A stretch of 64,000 bases of DNA from Burkholderiales bacterium. Lineage in GTDB: Bacteria > Pseudomonadota > Gammaproteobacteria > Burkholderiales > Burkholderiaceae_C. Positions 17,112-25,267 of this stretch are shown one piece after another. The notes under the pieces are model-generated. The model ran no database searches, was not told where the DNA came from, and was given only the letters and a program-made list of their open reading frames with translations. Each line of letters opens with the position of its first letter. Position 1 is the stretch's first letter. Made by a program: the position numbers and the translations under genes. Where the stretch lies: contig CANBSV010000002.1 of NCBI GenBank assembly GCA_947372225.1, positions 1 through 64,000 of the forward strand, read 5' to 3'.

Positions 17112-18068
17112 ATGAGCTCAACTTCCACCCATTCGCGCGTCCTGATCCTCGGCTCCGGCCCCGCCGGCTACACCGCAGCCGTCTACGCCGCACGTGCCAA
17201 TTTGAACCCACGACTGATCACCGGCATGGCGCAAGGCGGCCAATTGATGACCACCACGGAGGTCGACAACTGGCCGGCCGACGTCGATGGCGTGATGGGA
17301 CCCGACTTGATGACGCGCTTTCAACAACATGCCGAGCGATTCAAGACCGAAATGGTCTTCGACCACATCAACGAGGTCGACTTTTCTCACCGACCGTTCA
17401 CGCTCAAGGGCGACTCGGGCAGCTACACCTGCGACGCACTCATCATCGCCACAGGTGCCTCAGCCAAGTACCTCGGTTTGCCCAGCGAAGAGGCTTACAT
17501 GGGCCGCGGCGTCAGCGGCTGCGCCACCTGTGACGGCTTTTTTTACCGTGGCCAGGAAGTTTGCGTGGTTGGCGGCGGCAACACCGCTGTCGAGGAGGCG
17601 CTTTACTTGTCAAACATCGCGAGCAAGGTCCACGTGATCCACCGCCGCGACAAGTTCAAGGCCGAGCCCATCCTGATCGACAAATTGATGGACAAGGCCG
17701 CGTCGGGAAATGTGCAACTGCATTTGTGGAGCACGCTGGACGAGGTGTTGGGGGACGCGTCTGGCGTGACCGGCGTGCGCACACGCAACACGAAAGACAA
17801 CTCGACCAGCGATCTGGCTGTGCAAGGTTGCTTCATCGCCATTGGCCACCAGCCAAACACTCAGATCTTTGCCGGCCAACTCGAGATGAAGGACGGCTAC
17901 ATCGTCACCCAAGGTGGTTTGAACGGCATGGCCACGATGACCAGCGTTCAGGGGGTCTTTGCCGCAGGTGACGTGCAGGACCATGTGTACCGTCAGGCGA
18001 TCACGAGTGCAGGCACAGGCTGCATGGCTGCGCTCGACGCACAGCGCTTTCTGGAGCAATCAAGCTGA
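17112..18068 (+). CDS. trxB: Thioredoxin-disulfide reductase
   Basis: A 318-residue flavoprotein that transfers electrons from NADPH to thioredoxin. The FAD-binding motif GSGPAG is at residues 14-19, the redox-active CATC is at 137-140 inside SGCATCDGFFY, and the NADPH motif GGGNTA is at 154-159. The C-terminal FAD segment GVFAAGDVQDHVYRQ is present. The length and domain order (FAD, inserted NADPH, FAD) are those of the low-molecular-weight bacterial enzyme. Divergent from a Crp/Fnr-like regulator. Confidence 0.97.
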   Translation: MSSTSTHSRVLILGSGPAGYTAAVYAARANLNPRLITGMAQGGQLMTTTEVDNWPADVDGVMGPDLMTRFQQHAERFKTEMVFDHINEVDFSHRPFTLKGDSGSYTCDALIIATGASAKYLGLPSEEAYMGRGVSGCATCDGFFYRGQEVCVVGGGNTAVEEALYLSNIASKVHVIHRRDKFKAEPILIDKLMDKAASGNVQLHLWSTLDEVLGDASGVTGVRTRNTKDNSTSDLAVQGCFIAIGHQPNTQIFAGQLEMKDGYIVTQGGLNGMATMTSVQGVFAAGDVQDHVYRQAITSAGTGCMAALDAQRFLEQSS

Positions 18069-18098
18069 CAAGACCTCACCCGCGAACAGCGAAGGCGG

Positions 18099-18116
18099 CT
18101 ATACTCGCGGGCTTCG
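18099..18116 (+). promoter_or_regulatory. rpmB-rpmG promoter -10 and discriminator box
   Basis: The 18-nt string starting CTATACTCGCGGGCT contains TATACT followed by a GC-rich discriminator. The rpsT upstream region (36811-36828) matches it at 16 of 18 positions. The likely transcription start falls just after it, about 130 nt ahead of rpmB. No clear -35 box was found. Confidence 0.55.
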
Positions 18117-18179
18117 CTGTGCTTGCGTCTGGGGTTTGACTCTCGGCGGGTTCGCAGCGTCCACGTCGGCGCGAGCCTC

Positions 18180-18209
18180 GAAGCAAGTTTGCTTTTGGCA
18201 AGTTGCTTC
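18180..18209 (+). other. Leader hairpin upstream of rpmB
   Basis: GAAGCAA...TTGCTTC forms a 7-bp outer stem, and inside it TTGC/GCAA forms a 4-bp inner stem around a TTTTG-type loop. It lies in the roughly 130-nt untranslated leader, 36 nt before the rpmB start. This could be an autoregulatory ribosomal-protein target, but that is inference. Confidence 0.45.
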
Positions 18210-18244
18210 AGCGATCTGAAACACATATCTACAGGAGCAGCGTC

Positions 18245-18478
18245 ATGGCACGCGTCTGTCAAGTCACGGGCAAGCGCCCGATGTCGGGAAACAATGTTTC
18301 CCACGCCAACAACAAAACCAAGCGGCGCTTTCTGCCGAACCTGCAATACCGCAGGTTCTGGCTTGAGACCGAGAACCGCTGGGTGCGGCTTCGCATTTCG
18401 AATGCGGCGCTGCGTTTGATCGACAAGGTGGGCATTGAGAAGGTCGTTGCCGACCTTCGTGCCCGCGGCGAAATCTGA
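18245..18478 (+). CDS. rpmB: 50S ribosomal protein L28
   Basis: A 77-residue basic ribosomal protein starting MARVCQVTGKRPMSGNNVSHANN, the universal L28 N-terminus, with the KRRFLPNLQ segment and the C-terminal IDKVGIEKVVADLRARG. AGGAG lies 6-10 nt upstream of the ATG. It is followed 13 nt later by rpmG, forming the classic rpmB-rpmG pair. Confidence 0.98.
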   Translation: MARVCQVTGKRPMSGNNVSHANNKTKRRFLPNLQYRRFWLETENRWVRLRISNAALRLIDKVGIEKVVADLRARGEI

Positions 18479-18491
18479 TTAGGAGCGCATC

Positions 18492-18659
18492 ATGGCAAAA
18501 GGTGGACGCGAAAAAATCAAGCTGGAATCGTCAGCCGGCACAGGTCACTTCTACACGACCGACAAGAACAAGAAGACGACCCCCGAGAAGATCGAAATCA
18601 TGAAGTTCGATCCAAAGGCACGCAAGCATGTGATGTACAAGGAAACGAAGCTGCGCTAA
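18492..18659 (+). CDS. rpmG: 50S ribosomal protein L33
   Basis: A 55-residue ribosomal protein, short enough to be missed by ORF length filters. It begins MAKGGREKIKLESSAGTGHF, continues YTTDKNKKTTPEKIEIMKFD and ends KHVMYKETKLR. It lacks the zinc-binding cysteine pairs, so it is the cysteine-free (C-minus) L33 type usual in proteobacteria. AGGAG precedes the ATG (TTAGGAGCGCATC), and a strong hairpin terminator follows 13 nt after the stop. Confidence 0.98.
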   Translation: MAKGGREKIKLESSAGTGHFYTTDKNKKTTPEKIEIMKFDPKARKHVMYKETKLR

Positions 18660-18670
18660 GCCAGCCCGCT

Positions 18671-18718
18671 CCAACAAAAAACCCGCTGGGCATGAACGCC
18701 AAGCGGGTTTTTTGTTGG
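18671..18718. terminator. Bidirectional intrinsic terminator (rpmG / acyl desaturase)
   Basis: A perfect 17-bp inverted repeat (left arm 18671-18687, right arm 18702-18718) has a 14-nt loop. The core is CCCGCT/AGCGGG flanked by A6 on the left and T6 on the right, so it can work in both directions between convergent rpmG and the desaturase gene. Confidence 0.9.
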
Positions 18719-18756
18719 GTGCTTCGGTCGTCAGGCGCCAGACCTTTGCCCGGACA

Positions 18757-19980
18757 TCAGGCTTGCGAAGCGCGCAGACGAATCGCGAACAACTGCAACT
18801 CGGCGATTCCACTTTCCTCGGCCTTGCGGCACCAAGCCTGCAGATCGGCCACCAGTTGGTCGGCAGACACGTTGGTGCGGGTCCACAGCGAGCGCAGCTC
18901 TTCGCGCATGGCGACCAGTTTGGCCAGCACCGCGTGCTGATCGCACACAGACACCATGCGCTCCTTCACGGCGTGAGGGATCTTGTCAGCATCTCGGTGC
19001 AGCCAGCGCTGTGCCAAATGCAGGTCCTTCCAGCGCGCTGAGTTCTGGGCGCCTTCGGCCTTGAGTCGTGCCAATTCACTGCGGCACTCCTCGCGCAGAT
19101 GCTTGGCGTACTTCGCCATGACTTCGTAGCGATGAGCAATGAGAGCCTCCAGGGTCTTCGAGTCGGCGACAGGCTTGATGTCTCCGAGTTTCAGAACCGG
19201 CGCCGTCTTGCGCACACGAGCCAAACCGAAAATCTCGAGTGTGCGGATGTAGGCCCAGCCGAGGTCGAACTCATACGGCTTGACCGACAACTTGGCCGAT
19301 GTCGGATAGGTGTGGTGGTTGTTGTGCAACTCCTCGCCGCCAATGATGATGCCCCAAGGGGAAATGTTCGTTGAGGCATCGGACGCCTCGAAATTCCGGT
19401 ACCCCCACCAGTGCCCCAGCCCGTTGATGATGCCGGCAGCGGTCACTGGAATCCAGGCCATCTGAACCGCCCAGACGGTCAGACCGGCAGCGCCAAACAG
19501 CGCCAGATTGATCACCAGCATCAGACCGACACCGACCCAGTTGTTGTTGCCGTAAAAGTGGCGCTCCATCCAGTCGTCGGGTGTTCCGTGACCGAATTTC
19601 TGCAGCGTCTCCAGATTCTTGGACTCGGCACGGTAAAGCTCGGCGCCTTCGAGCAGCAATTTCTTGATGCCGTAGACCTGCGGGCTGTGCGGGTCGTCGA
19701 CCGTCTCGCATTTGGCGTGATGCTTTCGGTGGATCGCAACCCACTCCTTGGTCACCTGCCCCGTTCCAAGCCACAGCCAAAGGCGAAAAAAGTGCGAGGG
19801 GATGGCATGCAGATCCACAGAGCGGTGCGCCTGCGAGCGGTGGAGGAAGATTGTGACCGAGGCGATCGTGAAGTGCGTCGTCACCAGCGTGTAGATCACG
19901 ATTTGCCACCACGTGGCGTGCAACAGCCCGTTTGCCAGCCAGTTCAAAAGGCAATCCGCCAACGTCGTCAATGTATTCAT
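18757..19980 (-). CDS. Acyl-CoA/fatty acid desaturase (membrane di-iron, delta-9 type)
   Basis: A 407-residue integral-membrane desaturase. The three histidine boxes are HRSQAH at 47-52, HRKHH at 84-88 and HNNHH at 219-223, which together bind the di-iron centre. Hydrophobic segments alternate between them. A helical, charged C-terminal region of about 150 residues follows (RYEVMAKYAKHLREECRSEL), as in other proteobacterial acyl-CoA desaturases. The enzyme introduces a cis double bond into saturated acyl chains and affects membrane fluidity. The ATG at 19980 (MNTLTTLADC) is used; upstream codons in frame have no family match. A TACAAT element lies 34 nt upstream. Confidence 0.92.
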   Translation of the reverse strand: MNTLTTLADCLLNWLANGLLHATWWQIVIYTLVTTHFTIASVTIFLHRSQAHRSVDLHAIPSHFFRLWLWLGTGQVTKEWVAIHRKHHAKCETVDDPHSPQVYGIKKLLLEGAELYRAESKNLETLQKFGHGTPDDWMERHFYGNNNWVGVGLMLVINLALFGAAGLTVWAVQMAWIPVTAAGIINGLGHWWGYRNFEASDASTNISPWGIIIGGEELHNNHHTYPTSAKLSVKPYEFDLGWAYIRTLEIFGLARVRKTAPVLKLGDIKPVADSKTLEALIAHRYEVMAKYAKHLREECRSELARLKAEGAQNSARWKDLHLAQRWLHRDADKIPHAVKERMVSVCDQHAVLAKLVAMREELRSLWTRTNVSADQLVADLQAWCRKAEESGIAELQLFAIRLRASQA

Positions 19981-20013
19981 GTGTCCAGTTTTCCGAGACA
20001 AATTCAGCCGTCG

Positions 20014-20019
20014 ATTGTA
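20014..20019 (-). promoter_or_regulatory. Candidate -10 element (TACAAT) for the desaturase gene
   Basis: Read on the reverse strand, TACAATC lies 34 nt before the start codon, with TTGAGA (20035-20040) upstream at a short 15-nt spacing. The motif recurs at valS, trpS and rpsP. Confidence 0.4.
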
Positions 20020-20091
20020 GGTGGCGGTGCTTCTTCTCAACAGTCCATCGCGCCGCCTGCAGTCAGGTTGACTCAGTTGGAGCCGAATCGT

Positions 20092-21351
20092 TCAGGTGCG
20101 TTGCCACACTGCGGCAAAGAATCCGTCGGTGCCATGCTTGTGGGGCCACAGACGGAGGTTGGATCCCTGCACCAGCGATCCGGCCTGCTCGACGTGCGCA
20201 CCGGCCAGCACCTGCTCGGCAGGAACACGCTTGAAATCTCTTGAGTGCTCGGCACAGAAGGCATCGGCAATGTCTTCGTTTTCCGCCCGCAGCAAGCTGC
20301 AGGTGGCGTAGACCAGACGGCCGCCGGACTTGGTCAGGCGCGCCGCGCTGTTGAGGATGGCCATCTGCTTGACTCGCAGCTCATCAACTGCCTCGGGCGA
20401 CTGACGCCACTTCATGTCGGGATTGCGCCTCAGCGTGCCCAGTCCCGAACAGGGCGCGTCCACCAGCACCCGGTCGATCTTGCCGGCCAGGCGCTTGATG
20501 CGGTCGTCGCGCTCGTGAGCGATCTGCACCGGATGCACATTGGACAAACCGCTGCGTGCCAGCCGCGGCTTCAACGCGGCAAGACGATGGCCCGACGTGT
20601 CGAAAGCGTACAGGCGCCCCGTGTTGCGCATCGACGCGCCGAGCGCCAGGGTCTTGCCGCCCGCCCCGGCACAAAAGTCGACCACCATCTCGCCGCGCTT
20701 GGCGTCGATCAGCAGCGCGAGGAGCTGGCTGCCCTCATCCTGCACTTCGACATCGCCTCGCATGAACACATCGAGCTTGTGAAGCGCCGGCTTGCCCTGC
20801 GCACGCAAGCCCCACGGTGAATAGGGCGTGGGCGTGACTTCAATGCCTGCCACCGCAAACTCGGCGAGCACCTGCTCACGCTTGGCCTTGAAGGTGTTGA
20901 CGCGCAGATCGAGCGGCGCGTTGCTGTTGAGCGACTCGACGAGCGGCCAGAACTCGCCGGCCACCTCGGCCTTCAGACGCTCGGCAAGCCACTCGGGCAA
21001 GTTGTGTCGCAACCGCTCCGGCAACGCAGCTCGGTCGACGGATTCGACATTCTCAAGCCACTGCGCCTCGCCCTCGACGAGAGCCGCCCTCAAAAAAGCC
21101 GCGTTGCCCTGCCATCCGAGCAGCACCAGACGGCGCTCCATCTCGCCGCGGCCGGACTGGGCCAAGTGCTGATACAGCAGCCGCTGCCTGAGCACCGTGT
21201 ACGTGGTTTCGGCCAGCGTGTGCCGCTCGCGCATGCCCAGCGTGCGGTGCTGGCGGAAGAAATCCGAGACCACCCGGTCGGCTGGGGATTCGAATTGAAG
21301 AACTCGGTGGAGAAGTTCGGTGGAAAGTTCGACAAGAGCGTTGGGGTGCAT
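20092..21351 (-). CDS. RsmB/NOP-family rRNA (cytosine-5)-methyltransferase
   Basis: A 419-residue SAM-dependent RNA m5C methyltransferase. The Rossmann motif I is VVDFCAGAGGKTLALGA. The two functional cysteines are C301 (DAPCSGLGTLRRNPD, motif IV-VI) and C351 (YATCSLLRAENE), the nucleophile and release cysteines of the family. The N-terminal 150 residues are helical, resembling a divergent NusB-like domain. RsmB (m5C967 of 16S rRNA) is the likely identity, but the divergent N-terminus leaves other RsmB/RsmF-like enzymes possible. It lies 46 nt downstream of purN and is probably co-transcribed. I place the start at the ATG at 21351. Confidence 0.9.
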   Translation of the reverse strand: MHPNALVELSTELLHRVLQFESPADRVVSDFFRQHRTLGMRERHTLAETTYTVLRQRLLYQHLAQSGRGEMERRLVLLGWQGNAAFLRAALVEGEAQWLENVESVDRAALPERLRHNLPEWLAERLKAEVAGEFWPLVESLNSNAPLDLRVNTFKAKREQVLAEFAVAGIEVTPTPYSPWGLRAQGKPALHKLDVFMRGDVEVQDEGSQLLALLIDAKRGEMVVDFCAGAGGKTLALGASMRNTGRLYAFDTSGHRLAALKPRLARSGLSNVHPVQIAHERDDRIKRLAGKIDRVLVDAPCSGLGTLRRNPDMKWRQSPEAVDELRVKQMAILNSAARLTKSGGRLVYATCSLLRAENEDIADAFCAEHSRDFKRVPAEQVLAGAHVEQAGSLVQGSNLRLWPHKHGTDGFFAAVWQRT

Positions 21352-21397
21352 CGGACAGATTATCGGCGACCACCCTCGCGAAGGCCGAATGCCCGCA

Positions 21398-22027
21398 CTA
21401 CAGCAACCATTGCGCCTCACCACGCCGATGGACCATTCGCCCCTCACCAGAGAAGTCCACGTCCCCGTCCACCCACCAGCGCACCACCCGCGGGTACAGG
21501 ATGTGTTCTGCAGCCGTCACGCGCGCTGCCAGCGCTTCTTCGGTATCCCCTTCGAGGACGGGTACCGCCGCCTGCGCCACGATGGGGCCGTGATCCAACT
21601 CGGGCGTGACCACATGAACCGTCGCCCCAGCCAGTTTGCACCCCGCATCGATCGCCCGTCGGTGGGTGTTCAACCCGGAAAACGCCGGCAGCAGCGAGGG
21701 GTGAATGTTGAGCATGCGCCCAGCGTATCGGTTCACGAACTCGGCGCTCAGGATGCGCATGAAGCCTGCCAGCACGACCAGGTCGGGAGCGAACCCATCA
21801 ATGACATCGGCAAGCGCCGCATCAAAGGCCGCGCGGGTCGCGTGCACGCGATGGTCTACGACCGCCGTGGCAATGCCGCGCTGTGCTGCCTCGGCCAGCC
21901 CCGCGGCATCCTGCCTGTTGCTGATCACGGCCGCGACGCGCGCGTTCCAGCCCTCGGCAGCGCAGGCCTCAGCGATCGCCATCATGTTGGAGCCGCGGCC
22001 TGAAATGAGGATGACTATGTTTTTCAT
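21398..22027 (-). CDS. purN: Phosphoribosylglycinamide formyltransferase
   Basis: A 209-residue enzyme of purine synthesis that transfers a formyl group from 10-formyl-THF to GAR. The phosphate-binding ISGRGSNM is at residues 8-15. The catalytic segment is LAGFMRILSAEFVNRYAGRMLNIHPSLLP, with the Asn-His-Asp triad residues (the His in NIHPS, the Asp in PELDHGPIV). The start is the ATG at 22027. Divergent from trpS across 100 nt. Confidence 0.97.
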   Translation of the reverse strand: MKNIVILISGRGSNMMAIAEACAAEGWNARVAAVISNRQDAAGLAEAAQRGIATAVVDHRVHATRAAFDAALADVIDGFAPDLVVLAGFMRILSAEFVNRYAGRMLNIHPSLLPAFSGLNTHRRAIDAGCKLAGATVHVVTPELDHGPIVAQAAVPVLEGDTEEALAARVTAAEHILYPRVVRWWVDGDVDFSGEGRMVHRRGEAQWLL

Positions 22028-22094
22028 GGATATCGGAGACGCGACATGCCGCAGGCGCGCCGCAGTGTATCGGCCCCACCGCCTTGGCCAAACC

Positions 22095-22100
22095 TACAAT
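22095..22100 (+). promoter_or_regulatory. Candidate -10 element (TACAAT) for trpS
   Basis: CCTACAATCG lies 27 nt before the trpS start codon in the divergent purN/trpS gap. It is nearly identical to the element ahead of the desaturase gene. No good -35 box at the expected spacing. Confidence 0.4.
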
Positions 22101-22126
22101 CGCGACCCTCACCTCAGAGCGCGCCC

Positions 22127-23323
22127 ATGAAACAAAGAGTCTTGTCCGGCATGCGACCCACGGGTGCCCTGCACCTGGGTCATTACCACGGCGCCTTGAA
22201 AAACTGGGTGCGCCTCCAGGCGGATTTCGACTGCTTCTATTTCGTGGCCGACTGGCATGCGCTGACCACGCACTACGAAAACCGCGAGGTCATCGAGCGC
22301 AATGTCTATGACATGGTGATCGACTGGCTGGCCGCCGGGGTCGACCCGGAAAAGGCCACGCTGTTCATCCAGAGCCGCATCCCGGAACACGCCGAGCTGT
22401 TCACCCTGCTCGCGATGGGCACGCCGCTCGCGTGGCTCGAGCGCATGCCGACCTACAAGGACCAGATGGAAAAGCTCAAGGATCGCGATCTGGCGACCTA
22501 CGGCTTTCTCGGCTACCCCTTGCTGCAGGCGGCTGACATCCTGATCTACAAGGCCGCGTTCGTGCCGGTGGGCGAGGACCAAGCACCGCACGTGGAGATT
22601 ACCCGCGAAGTCGCACGCCGCTTCAATCACCTCTACGGCCGAGAAGCCAATGCGGAGACGCTGGCTGAAGCGGTGGTCAAGAAGATGAGCAAGTCCGACG
22701 GCAAGGCCTTCAGCGCCGCGCGCAAGACCTTCCAGGAGACCGGCAGCGAAGCGTCACTCGAGCAGGCCCGCGCGCTGATCGCAGCAAGCGGCGCCCTTAG
22801 CGCTGGCGACCGCGAACGCCTCGATGCCTTCTTGCGCGGGACCGGCAAGACCATCCTGCACGAGCCCGCGGTCTTGCTGACCGAGGTGAGCAAGCTGCCG
22901 GGTCTTGATGGCGCCAAGATGAGCAAGAGTTACGGCAACGCGATCGCGATGCGCGAAGAACCGGCCGAAGTTGAGCGCAAGGTCAAACGGATGCCGACCG
23001 ATCCGCAACGGGTGCGGCGTACCGATGCCGGTGATCCCGACCGCTGCCCCGTGTGGCAGTTTCACCAGGTCTACTCGGATGCCGAGACCCAGCAGTGGGC
23101 CTCCGCTGGCTGCAAGTCGGCAGGTATTGGTTGCCTCGATTGCAAGCAACCTGTCATCGACGCGATCCTGCGTGAGCAGCAGCCCTGGCGCGAACGCGCT
23201 GAAACCTATCTCACCAACCCGAAACAGGTGCACTGGATCGTCGACGCCGGCACCGAGCGTGCGCGCACGGTGGCACGGCAGACGATGGGCGACGTGCGCG
23301 AGGCGATGGGCATCAGCTACTGA
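22127..23323 (+). CDS. trpS: Tryptophan--tRNA ligase
   Basis: A 398-residue class Ic synthetase; the common bacterial form is about 334 residues. The ATP-binding HIGH motif is HLGH at 16-19 (GALHLGHYHG), and the functional KMSKS lies at 264-268 in GAKMSKSYGN. An extra stretch of about 60-70 residues before it (roughly 186-250) accounts for the added length and is known in betaproteobacterial TrpS. Here it opens with a second exact KMSKS at 186-190. The C-terminal part has an additional CKSAGIGCLDCKQP cysteine-rich segment. The start is chosen as the ATG at 22127; upstream codons are non-homologous. Confidence 0.96.
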   Translation: MKQRVLSGMRPTGALHLGHYHGALKNWVRLQADFDCFYFVADWHALTTHYENREVIERNVYDMVIDWLAAGVDPEKATLFIQSRIPEHAELFTLLAMGTPLAWLERMPTYKDQMEKLKDRDLATYGFLGYPLLQAADILIYKAAFVPVGEDQAPHVEITREVARRFNHLYGREANAETLAEAVVKKMSKSDGKAFSAARKTFQETGSEASLEQARALIAASGALSAGDRERLDAFLRGTGKTILHEPAVLLTEVSKLPGLDGAKMSKSYGNAIAMREEPAEVERKVKRMPTDPQRVRRTDAGDPDRCPVWQFHQVYSDAETQQWASAGCKSAGIGCLDCKQPVIDAILREQQPWRERAETYLTNPKQVHWIVDAGTERARTVARQTMGDVREAMGISY

Positions 23324-23347
23324 ACCGACCCGCAGGCCGGCCCGTAC

Positions 23348-23905
23348 TCACAAAGTCAGGAAGTGCTCGCGGTAGTAGGCGAGCTCCTCGATGGACTCGC
23401 GAATGTCAGCCATCGCGGTGTGAGCCTGAGCTTTCTTGAAGCCATCCATGATGCCGGGCTTCCAGCGCTTGGCCAGTTCCTTGAGCGTGCTGACGTCGAG
23501 GTTGCGGTAGTGGAAAAACCCCTCCAGCGACGGCATGTAGTTGGCAAGAAAGCGACGGTCCTGGCACACGCTGTTGCCGCACATGGGCGACTTGCCAGTC
23601 GGCACGTGCTCTTTCAAAAACGTGATGATCTGCGCTTCGGCCTGCGCCTCGTCGAGTGTGGACGCCTTGACCCGGTCAATCAGACCGCTGCGCCCGTGTG
23701 TGCCCTTGTTCCAGGCGTCCATCGCATCCATTGCTGCATTGCTTTGGTGAACAGCCAGCGTGGGGCCCTCGATGCGCACATTCAGGTGCGGGTCGGTCAC
23801 GATCACCGCGATCTCGATGATGCGGTCGGTGGACGGGTACAGACCCGTCATCTCGAGGTCGATCCAGATCAGGTTGTTTTCGCTTTTGGTCAATGTCGTT
23901 GTCAT
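23348..23905 (-). CDS. orn: Oligoribonuclease
   Basis: A 185-residue DEDDh 3'-5' exonuclease that degrades two- to five-nucleotide RNAs, including the c-di-GMP product pGpG. The exonuclease motifs are IWIDLEMTGLYP (Exo I, the first D and E), MCGNSVCQDRRFL (Exo II) and HTAMADIRESIEEL (Exo III, with catalytic H and D). The ATG at 23905 has AAGGAG 9 nt upstream. It converges with trpS and diverges from the M48 protease gene. Confidence 0.97.
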   Translation of the reverse strand: MTTTLTKSENNLIWIDLEMTGLYPSTDRIIEIAVIVTDPHLNVRIEGPTLAVHQSNAAMDAMDAWNKGTHGRSGLIDRVKASTLDEAQAEAQIITFLKEHVPTGKSPMCGNSVCQDRRFLANYMPSLEGFFHYRNLDVSTLKELAKRWKPGIMDGFKKAQAHTAMADIRESIEELAYYREHFLTL

Positions 23906-23952
23906 GTCTGAAGCTCCTTGTCTAGATTCTCGCCGCCCTACACTGCACGGCC

Positions 23953-25254
23953 ATGCCGAAAACTGACTCGCCCTTGGGCCCCGCATTGATGCTTGCCCTC
24001 GTGTTCACGGGCGCTCTGGTGATCTCGCTGATGGCGAGGTTCTGGCTGGCCAGCCGGCAGATGCGCCATGTGGTCCGCCACAGCGATACCGTGCCCGCGG
24101 CCTTTGCCGGCACAGTGCCGCTGGAATCCCACCGCAAAGCCGCGCGCTACACCCTGACCAAGAGCAGCTTCGGCTTGTGGACGATGGCCTTCAGCGCGGC
24201 GGTGCTGATCGGCTGGACGCTGCTCGGCGGACTCGGGATGCTCAACGACGCGCTGCTCGAAACCGTGCGGCCGCGCTTTGGCGGCATGGCCTACCAGTTG
24301 GCGCTGTTGGCGGCGTTCACGCTGATCGGATCGCTGCTGGAACTGCCATTCGATCTGTACGGCACATTTCGCATTGAGCAGGCCTTCGGCTTCAACCGCA
24401 TGACGTGGAAGCTGTACCTTGCCGACGCCCTCAAGGGCCTGCTGCTGGGCGCGTTGATCGGCCTGCCGCTGGCGGCGGGCATGCTGTGGATCATGGGCAG
24501 CACCGGCGCGTTGTGGTGGCTTTGGGCGTGGGCGGCCTGGATGGCCTTCAACCTGCTGGCGATGGTGGTGTACCCGACGCTGATTGCTCCGCTGTTCAAC
24601 ACCTTCAAGCCCCTGGCCGATGCTGCTTTGGAAGCCCGCGTGCAAGCGCTGATGGCCAAATGCGGCTTCAAAGCCAAAGGCATTTTCGTGATGGATGGCA
24701 GCAAGCGATCTGCCCACGGCAATGCGTACTTCACCGGCTTCGGTTCGGCCAAGCGGGTGGTGTTCTTCGACACGCTGCTGTCCAAGCTGTCGCCGGACGA
24801 GGTGGAAGCGGTGCTCGCGCACGAGCTCGGTCATTTCAAGCACAAGCACATCATGAAGCGGCTGGTGTCGATGTTCGCCGTCAGCCTGGCTGCCTTTGCT
24901 GTGCTGGGCTGGCTGTCAGGCCAAACGTGGTTTTATGGCGCCTTCGGCGTGCAGCCGGGCATGGCGGCGCCCAATGACGCGCTGGCTCTGCTGCTGTTCA
25001 TGCTGATCGTGCCGGTGTTCGGATTTTTCGTGTCGCCGCTGTTTGCAGGGTTGTCGCGTCGCCATGAATTCGAAGCCGATGCCTATGCCTGCGCCCACGC
25101 CGATGGACGCGAACTGGCGTCGGCGCTGCTCAAACTCTATGAAGACAACGCTTCGACACTGACGCCGGACCCGCTGTACGCGCGCTTTTACTATTCGCAC
25201 CCGCCGGCCACCGAGCGTTTGGCTGCCATGCCATCGGTGGCCACGCAGGCATGA
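23953..25254 (+). CDS. M48-family (Ste24/CAAX-type) membrane metalloprotease
   Basis: A 433-residue, multi-pass membrane zinc protease. The zinc motif HELGH is at 290-294 (VLAHELGHFKHKH), and the third ligand lies in EFEAD at about residues 372-376 (RRHEFEADAYA). About seven hydrophobic helices surround these, matching the Ste24 fold with a large intramembrane chamber. In bacteria the substrates are mostly undefined, with possible quality control of membrane proteins. The rsgA gene starts 14 nt after its stop, so the two are likely co-transcribed. An upstream CCTACACT could be the -10. Confidence 0.92.
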   Translation: MPKTDSPLGPALMLALVFTGALVISLMARFWLASRQMRHVVRHSDTVPAAFAGTVPLESHRKAARYTLTKSSFGLWTMAFSAAVLIGWTLLGGLGMLNDALLETVRPRFGGMAYQLALLAAFTLIGSLLELPFDLYGTFRIEQAFGFNRMTWKLYLADALKGLLLGALIGLPLAAGMLWIMGSTGALWWLWAWAAWMAFNLLAMVVYPTLIAPLFNTFKPLADAALEARVQALMAKCGFKAKGIFVMDGSKRSAHGNAYFTGFGSAKRVVFFDTLLSKLSPDEVEAVLAHELGHFKHKHIMKRLVSMFAVSLAAFAVLGWLSGQTWFYGAFGVQPGMAAPNDALALLLFMLIVPVFGFFVSPLFAGLSRRHEFEADAYACAHADGRELASALLKLYEDNASTLTPDPLYARFYYSHPPATERLAAMPSVATQA

Positions 25255-25267
25255 GCGGATACGGGTT

